This document shows, piece after piece, positions 6,100-10,594 of a stretch of DNA of 10,594 nt. This stretch comes from an uncultured Granulosicoccaceae bacterium (GTDB taxonomy: Bacteria; Pseudomonadota; Gammaproteobacteria; CALCKW01): NCBI GenBank assembly GCA_937941555.1, contig CALDHJ010000460.1:1-10594 (forward strand). The letters run 5' to 3'. The first letter of the stretch is position 1, and the number at the start of each line of letters is the position of its first letter. The notes below the pieces were generated by a model, which worked only from the letters and a program-made list of their open reading frames with translations, was not told the DNA's origin and made no database searches. A program made the position numbers and the translations under genes.

Positions 6100-7050
6100 T
6101 CACCAGCCTCCTGAGGCACCGCCACCGCCAAATCCACCACCGCCGCCGCCTCCGCCGCTGCTACCAGGCCGGGTTCCACTCCGGCGCGCTCGCGCGCTGC
6201 CGGGCTGATCCCGGTACTCTGTCGGGTCTTCCGGGTTGGCGTAGTGTCTGGGTGGCAGTGCTCCGTCGATAGCGGAGTGCGAACCGGTGCCGGAGCCGCG
6301 GCCATGGCCCCGCTTGTGGAGTACAAGTGCCGCAATCAGGGCGACTGCAACACCGACATACCACCGCTCGGAGATGATGTTGGCCACCATGCCGATGACA
6401 CCGGACATCACCAGAATGTTGATGGCACCGCGGCCAATCTGTTTGCGGAAGTAATGGGCGAGCGCAAACAGACCAGCGAACAGCACTGGAATGGCCATTG
6501 TCAGGGTGTTCTTTCCGGAATTGTCTGTGGCAGCAGCGCCCGGGTTGCGCAACGTGTTGAGAACCTCGCGGACGCCCGCGCGTGCGCCGGCGTCGAAATC
6601 GCCTGATTGAAAAGGGGGTCTGATGTGTTGGTTGATGATGTCGCGTGCTTGGACGTCGGTCAGCGTTGTCTCCAGCCCGTAGCCGACTTCGATTCGCATT
6701 TGACGCTCCTCGGGCGCGAAGAGGATCAGCACGCCGTTGTCGGCGCCGGATTGGCCGAGTTGCCAGTGGCGGGCCAGTCCGAGCGCGTACTGCGCGACGT
6801 TTACGCCGTCCAGTGACTGCACTGTAGCAAGTACGACTTGATCGCCGTACTGATCCTGGTGTGATCTGAGGTCGCGAGAGAGTTGTGCGCGCGTGCTGCG
6901 CGAGAGCAGGTCTGCCTGATCGACGACTGCCCCGCTGAAATCGGGGTAGGGTGCAGCACTTGCACTGTTGATAGTTGTCAGCAGCATGGCCAGCGAGAAC
7001 AGCACCAGGCGAGTGGTGTTGCTCATTCGCTGAAACGTCATGAACACCAT
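6100..7050 (-). CDS. YgcG-like TPM domain protein with signal peptide and Gly-rich C-terminus
   Basis: A 316-residue protein from the ATG at 7050. The N-terminus is a signal peptide: hydrophobic core LVLFSLAMLL and probable cleavage after SASA. A TPM domain follows (YPDFSGAVVDQADLLS through DIINQHIRPPF to about residue 165), with hallmark strands GVLILFAPEERQMRIEVGYGLE. About three membrane helices occupy 180-255. The C-terminus is polar, then a glycine run ending in GGGGASGGW, typical of YgcG proteins. The TPM domain should lie in the periplasm, anchored to the inner membrane. An ACAGGT sequence eight bases before the ATG at 7050 supports that start. An ATG at 7026 (MSNTTRLVLF) gives a tidier signal peptide but lacks a ribosome binding site. 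A GTG/ATG further upstream near 7092 would overlap the possible promoter. The partner TPM gene follows with a 1-base gap. The lemA gene often found beside such pairs is not in this window. Confidence 0.88.
   Translation of the reverse strand: MVFMTFQRMSNTTRLVLFSLAMLLTTINSASAAPYPDFSGAVVDQADLLSRSTRAQLSRDLRSHQDQYGDQVVLATVQSLDGVNVAQYALGLARHWQLGQSGADNGVLILFAPEERQMRIEVGYGLETTLTDVQARDIINQHIRPPFQSGDFDAGARAGVREVLNTLRNPGAAATDNSGKNTLTMAIPVLFAGLFALAHYFRKQIGRGAINILVMSGVIGMVANIISERWYVGVAVALIAALVLHKRGHGRGSGTGSHSAIDGALPPRHYANPEDPTEYRDQPGSARARRSGTRPGSSGGGGGGGGFGGGGASGGW
6103..6165 (-). repeat. Low-complexity glycine-coding tract
   Basis: The last 21 codons of the YgcG-like gene are mostly GGN glycine codons broken by single F, A, S and W codons. 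The tract also contains the Shine-Dalgarno sequence for the next gene. Length changes here would mostly keep the frame. Confidence 0.6.
6107..6112 (-). promoter_or_regulatory. Ribosome binding site of the second TPM gene
   Basis: A full AGGAGG on the minus strand lies eight bases before the ATG at 6098, within the final codons of the YgcG-like gene. It fixes the start and implies coupled translation. Confidence 0.75.
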
Positions 7051-7074
7051 TAGATGTGACCTGTGAGTCGGCGG

Positions 7075-7102
7075 ATTATCATCTTGGCTCACTCCTGTTC
7101 AG
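7075..7102 (-). promoter_or_regulatory. Possible promoter of the TPM gene pair
   Basis: On the minus strand GATAAT (7080-7075) matches five of six positions of the -10 consensus. CTGAAC 16 bases upstream is a poor -35. It lies in the 93-base gap after murB and 25 bases before the chosen start, where a promoter separating the TPM pair from murB would be expected. Confidence 0.3.
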
Positions 7103-7143
7103 TTCGCGTCGTCGGGACACGGTGAGGGTGAAGGGTGGTTCGA

Positions 7144-8160
7144 TCAGGATTTCAATACCGTGGGCTCGATTGTCAATCGCAAGTTGAACCGCGATTCGAC
7201 CGAGTCGGCTATCTGTTCAGCCAGGGCAAGGATATCGTGTCCGGATGCATCGCCGAGGTTAAGCAGGACAAGGGCCTGATTCTCATGCACGCCGACTGCG
7301 CCGTTGCGGTGTCCTTTCCATCCGCAGGCCTCGATCAGCCAGCCCGCAGACAACTTCTGCGTCGCGTCATCTTGCGGCCAGTGCGGCATGTCCGGGTAGT
7401 CGCAGAGCAGAGCCTCGGCTTGTGTCGTGGTGACGATCGGGTTGGTGAAGAAGCTGCCTGTGTTGCCGATTTCCGCCGGGTCGGGGATGCGCGCCTTTCT
7501 GACGCTGACAACGGCGTCGAACACGTCTTTTGGGGTCACATCGGAGCGATCCTGCAATGCGGATCGCAGTGCGGGGTAGTTGATCTTGAGCGTGGGTGTA
7601 GTGTGCAGCTTCAGCCAGACGCGGCTGATCAGAAACCGGTCTTTCCAGTGTTGTTTGAACGCGCTGTCGCGGTAGCCGAATGCACAGGCGTCGCTGTCGA
7701 GCGTGACGGCGCTGCCGTCTTGTCTGTCGATGGCTTCGAGTTGGACGAACACATCGGACAGCTCGACCCCATAGGCGCCGATATTCTGGATCGGCGCGGA
7801 GCCGACGGCGCCTGGGATCAGGGCCAGATTCTCCAATCCGTGCCATCCCTGCTCGAGACAATGCGCGACCAGAGAATGCCAGTCCTCGCCAGCGCCCACC
7901 CGCAACAGCACGCTACCGTCGTCCTGACGCTCGTGCTCTATGCCCTTGATACCGATCTGCAGAACCAAGCCACTGGGTGGCCCGACGAACACGGTGTTGC
8001 TGCCGCCACCGAGCGCGAAGAGGGGTTGTTGGTTGTCCTGGCACCAGGTCAGGGCTTCGCGCAGGTCCTCTTCGCTGCCGGCGCGAGCGAAAAAGGCCGC
8101 GATGACATCAAAGCCGAAGCTGTTGTATTCGCGCAGGGAATATGCTGATTCAATGAACAC
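7144..8160 (-). CDS. murB: UDP-N-acetylenolpyruvoylglucosamine reductase
   Basis: A 338-residue FAD enzyme that uses NADPH to reduce UDP-GlcNAc-enolpyruvate to UDP-MurNAc in the cytoplasm, the second committed step of peptidoglycan precursor synthesis. FAD-binding motifs are GGGSN at 51-55 and PGAVGSAPIQNIGAYG at 116-131. The residues matching the E. coli catalytic set are present: R164 in GYRDSAFK, Y195 in INYPAL, the proton-donor S236 in GNTGSFFTNP, and E332 in IEPTVL. The YRDS loop and the separate Tyr mark it as type I, like E. coli. The start is GTG at 8160, overlapping the upstream MATE stop by 11 bases. The N-terminus then aligns with family members (YSLREYNSFG against the E. coli HSLKPWNTFG). 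No good ribosome binding site is visible, so translation may depend on ribosomes ending the MATE gene. It is presumably essential. Confidence 0.97.
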   Translation of the reverse strand: MFIESAYSLREYNSFGFDVIAAFFARAGSEEDLREALTWCQDNQQPLFALGGGSNTVFVGPPSGLVLQIGIKGIEHERQDDGSVLLRVGAGEDWHSLVAHCLEQGWHGLENLALIPGAVGSAPIQNIGAYGVELSDVFVQLEAIDRQDGSAVTLDSDACAFGYRDSAFKQHWKDRFLISRVWLKLHTTPTLKINYPALRSALQDRSDVTPKDVFDAVVSVRKARIPDPAEIGNTGSFFTNPIVTTTQAEALLCDYPDMPHWPQDDATQKLSAGWLIEACGWKGHRNGAVGVHENQALVLLNLGDASGHDILALAEQIADSVESRFNLRLTIEPTVLKS

Positions 8161-9472
8161 GTTGAGTCGGTATTGTCCGTTCGATTGAGGGGTAACGCCA
8201 GAGCAGAATCAGCCCGCGCGACAGCATAAACGCGCTGAACGCGAACCACAAACCGTGATTCTGCCAAATCGGCACACAGATCAGCAGCAACACTGCGTAG
8301 AGCGCACAGGATTGCAGCATGGCGTTTCGCAGGGTCACCGTATGGGTCGTGCCGAAATAGACGCCGTCCATTTGAAACGCCAGGGCACCTGTCAGGGGGG
8401 CGAGGACCATCCAGAACAGGTAGGTCGACGCGCTGACCCGCACGCTCTCGATGTCGGTCATGAGTGCAATGAGGTGGTGTCCACCCAGTGCGTAGCAGGC
8501 TGTGATAGCCAGCGCCGTTGCGAAAGCCCACCGTGTGCCGAGTCGGACACGTTGCCTCAGCAGCTTGCGGTCGCGGGCACCGTAAGCGGTGCCGGCCTGC
8601 ACTTCAGCGGCGTGGGCGAAACCGTCCAGTGCGTAGCTGGCAAGCAGAAAGAAGTTGAGTAACACGCCGTTGGCCGCCAGTACGACTTCACCCATTCGCG
8701 CGCCGATCAGGGGCAGGCTGTAGAAACTCACCACCAGGCAGGCCGAGCGGATGAAGATGTCTCGATTCACTGCAAAGAGCCGTTGCCAACCCGGCGAGGT
8801 GACAAGCGCTCTGCGGTCGGGTACGGCACCGCGACGTTTCAGCTCCCGACTCAGTACCCACAGCCCGACACCACAGGCAACCGTTTCGCTGACCACGCTG
8901 GCCCAGGCGACTCCGGCGACATGCCAGCCGAATCCATTGACGAACAACACGTCCAGGCCGATGTTGATGCCGTTGAGCAATAGCTGCACACACAGCGCAA
9001 GCCCGGCTCTGTCGAGCGCGATCAGCACCCCGAGAACGACGAAGTTGGCAAGCGTTGCGGCGGAGAACCACAAGCGCGGGTACAGATAGTCCCGTGTCAA
9101 ATCCCCGAGTGTCGAGGCCTTGCCACTGAATCCGATGGCCAGTTCGATGATGACCGGCGACAGCACGGCCACAAACGCGCCGAGTGCGATCGCAATGGCG
9201 AGCGCTCGCAGGGCGACCAATCCCAGGGTTGGCGTGTCGGCCGCGCCGCTTGCCTGTGCGACAAGGCCGGCTGTGCCCATGCGCAGGAAACCGAACAGAA
9301 ACAGCACCAGCGAGACTGTGGCAGCACCGAAGGCCACTGTGGCGAGGTAGCGGGGGTCGTCAAGGTGGCCTACGACCGCGGTGTCGACAATGCCCACTAG
9401 CGGCACGCTGATGTTGCCCAGCATGACCGGTCCCGCGATACGCCAGATGGCACGGTGATCAGACAGATTCAC
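8150..9472 (-). CDS. DinF-type MATE family efflux transporter
   Basis: A 440-residue integral inner-membrane protein with about 12 helices, the usual MATE size. The N-terminus (IWRIAGPVMLGNISVPLVG followed by IVDTAVVGHLDDPRYL, residues 9-43) and GFLRMGTAGLVAQASGA (61-77) are characteristic of the DinF branch of the MATE family. D30 in the first helix is the conserved acidic residue there. MATE proteins export drugs or metabolites in exchange for H+ or Na+; the substrate of this one is unknown. The start is GTG at 9472, and homology begins within ten residues, so a later start is unlikely. There is no Shine-Dalgarno sequence. Instead a strong hairpin lies 11-32 bases upstream. The 3' end overlaps murB by 11 bases. 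No LexA-like operator of the kind controlling E. coli dinF was recognised upstream, so SOS control is not indicated. Confidence 0.92.
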   Translation of the reverse strand: MNLSDHRAIWRIAGPVMLGNISVPLVGIVDTAVVGHLDDPRYLATVAFGAATVSLVLFLFGFLRMGTAGLVAQASGAADTPTLGLVALRALAIAIALGAFVAVLSPVIIELAIGFSGKASTLGDLTRDYLYPRLWFSAATLANFVVLGVLIALDRAGLALCVQLLLNGINIGLDVLFVNGFGWHVAGVAWASVVSETVACGVGLWVLSRELKRRGAVPDRRALVTSPGWQRLFAVNRDIFIRSACLVVSFYSLPLIGARMGEVVLAANGVLLNFFLLASYALDGFAHAAEVQAGTAYGARDRKLLRQRVRLGTRWAFATALAITACYALGGHHLIALMTDIESVRVSASTYLFWMVLAPLTGALAFQMDGVYFGTTHTVTLRNAMLQSCALYAVLLLICVPIWQNHGLWFAFSAFMLSRGLILLWRYPSIERTIPTQRVH

Positions 9473-9483
9473 GTGTGGGTTTG

Positions 9484-9504
9484 CCGCGGCAGCGCGTGCC
9501 GCGG
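9484..9504. repeat. Strong GC hairpin between ugd and the MATE gene
   Basis: CCGCGGCA-gcgcg-TGCCGCGG is a perfect 8-base inverted repeat around a 5-base loop. On the minus strand it lies 57 bases after the UDP-glucose dehydrogenase stop and 11 bases before the MATE start. Neither side has a T run, so it is not a standard intrinsic terminator. It could block transcription weakly, protect the upstream mRNA end, or limit ribosome access to the MATE gene. Confidence 0.6.
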
Positions 9505-9561
9505 ATTCCAGTCGATCACAGTTTTCGGGTCCCGCTTGGGCGTTGCCTCTGACGGGCTATC

Positions 9562-10594
9562 TTACTCCTGTCCGCGCGAGGGCCGTCCGATGCAGTGGTA
9601 GTGGGCACCGGCTTGCGCCATCAACGCAGGGTCATAGATGTTGCGACCGTCGAAAACATGGCGGGTCTTCAAGCTCTTCAGAATGCCGGGCCAATCGGGA
9701 CTGCGGAACTCCTGCCACTCGGTATTGATGACCAGTGCGTCGGCGTCCTGTACGGCGTCCATGGCGGTACCCATGAGCTGAAGGCGGTGCGCGTCATCCG
9801 GATAGAGATGGCGGGCTTCCGCCATGGCCACCGGATCGTAGGCCTTGATGGTTGCACCCTGTTCCCACAAGGCTTCCATCAGGACACGGGCAGGCGCTTC
9901 ACGCATGTCGTCGGTATTGGGTTTGAACGCCAGGCCCCAGAAGGCAAAGGTCTTTCCAGACAGATCGTCGCCGAACTGCTCCCGGATCTTGGTATGCAGA
10001 ACACGCTTCTGGCGTTCGTTCACTGCCTCGACCGAGGCCAACAGCTCGGGCTCGTAACCCGTTTCACGCGCGGTGGCTACCAGCGCTTTCACATCCTTGG
10101 GAAAACACGAGCCCCCGTAGCCGCAGCCGGGGTAGATGAAGCTGTAACCGATACGCGGGTCTGAGCCGATGCCGATGCGGACACTCTCGATGTCGGCGCC
10201 GAGCCGATCGGCGAGGTTCGACAGCTCGTTCATGAAGCTGATCTTGGTCGCGAGCATCGCGTTGGCCGCGTATTTTGTCAGCTCGGCGGACCTCACATCC
10301 ATGAAGATCAGGCGGTCGTGGTTGCGGACAAAGGGGTTGTACAGCTCGCGCATGACTGCTGCAGCGGCGTCGTCTTCCGTACCGACGATGATGCGGTCGG
10401 GCTTCATGAAGTCGCCGATCGCAGCGCCTTCCTTGAGAAATTCCGGGTTGGATACAACCGCGAACGGGACGTCCAGCCCACGCGAGTCGAGTGCGCTTTG
10501 GATGGTCTGGGCTACGCGGTCTGCAGTGCCGACGGGCACAGTTGACTTGTCGATGACAATGCGGTGCTCGGTCATACGTGAGCCGATGGTTTCT
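9562..10594 (-). CDS. ugd: UDP-glucose 6-dehydrogenase (N-terminal part outside the window)
   Basis: The frame remains open to the window edge (residues ETIGSR precede the first internal Met at 10575), so about 100 N-terminal residues including the glycine-rich NAD fold lie beyond. The enzyme oxidises UDP-glucose twice with NAD+ to UDP-glucuronate in the cytoplasm, for polysaccharide or lipid A-related sugars. Visible family motifs, in order: [25 protein letters not shown], the central helix [22 protein letters not shown], and [16 protein letters not shown] with the catalytic Cys (codon 10105-10107). The C-terminal UDP-binding domain has [17 protein letters not shown] and DGRNIYD. GDP-mannose dehydrogenase is related, but this motif set fits UDP-glucose dehydrogenase better. 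The 89-base gap to the MATE gene holds a strong hairpin, so co-transcription with that gene is uncertain. Confidence 0.93.
   Translation of the reverse strand, partial: ETIGSRMTEHRIVIDKSTVPVGTADRVAQTIQSALDSRGLDVPFAVVSNPEFLKEGAAIGDFMKPDRIIVGTEDDAAAAVMRELYNPFVRNHDRLIFMDVRSAELTKYAANAMLATKISFMNELSNLADRLGADIESVRIGIGSDPRIGYSFIYPGCGYGGSCFPKDVKALVATARETGYEPELLASVEAVNERQKRVLHTKIREQFGDDLSGKTFAFWGLAFKPNTDDMREAPARVLMEALWEQGATIKAYDPVAMAEARHLYPDDAHRLQLMGTAMDAVQDADALVINTEWQEFRSPDWPGILKSLKTRHVFDGRNIYDPALMAQAGAHYHCIGRPSRGQE

Noticed and set aside
6099..6335. Extended start for the second TPM gene, up to 6335
   Set aside because: This stretch is the YgcG-like gene's C-terminal coding region read in another frame; the AGGAGG-preceded ATG at 6098 is far better.
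1..10594. Mobile elements, CRISPR arrays, tRNA or rRNA genes, toxin-antitoxin or defence genes
   Set aside because: No repeated spacers, transposase or integrase motifs, terminal repeats, cloverleaf-forming segments or toxin-like small genes were recognised on either strand.

Overview
The window looks like core chromosome of a moderately GC-rich gammaproteobacterium. The support is a type I MurB of the E. coli kind, a DinF-type MATE transporter, a paired MoxR ATPase and CoxE-like VWA protein, and a TPM-domain gene pair. The genus cannot be fixed from the sequence. No tRNA, rRNA, insertion sequence, phage gene, plasmid function or CRISPR array was seen. Coding density is high.

Layout, left to right. 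(1) 1-2395, plus strand: the 3' part of a response regulator (REC domain, PAS-like middle region, degenerate GGDEF domain), then an MFS transporter 55 bases downstream. (2) 2423-4507, minus strand: a MoxR-type AAA+ ATPase and a CoxE-like VWA protein 6 bases apart, certainly one operon, convergent with the MFS gene. (3) 4508-4868: a 361-base divergent intergenic region with two short inverted repeats, followed by a plus-strand MarR-family regulator (4869-5345). (4) 5472-10594, minus strand: five collinear genes. In transcription order they are UDP-glucose 6-dehydrogenase (start outside the window), a strong hairpin, a DinF-type MATE exporter, murB overlapping it by 11 bases, then after about 93 bases a secreted or membrane-anchored TPM protein (YgcG type) and a second TPM membrane protein coupled to it with a 1-base gap. 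A probable intrinsic terminator follows at about 5396-5418.

Several genes serve the envelope: UDP-glucuronate supply for polysaccharide, peptidoglycan precursor synthesis (MurB), export (MATE), and two TPM membrane proteins of poorly understood function. The MoxR/VWA pair probably acts as a chaperone-like machine on an unknown client, since no candidate substrate gene lies beside it.

No clearly new multi-gene system was found. The points most worth a second look are the response regulator with a GGDEF-like fold lacking its catalytic residues, similar small palindromes on both sides of marR, the lemA-less TPM pair, the overlapping MATE/murB genes, and the hairpin occupying the MATE translation-initiation region.
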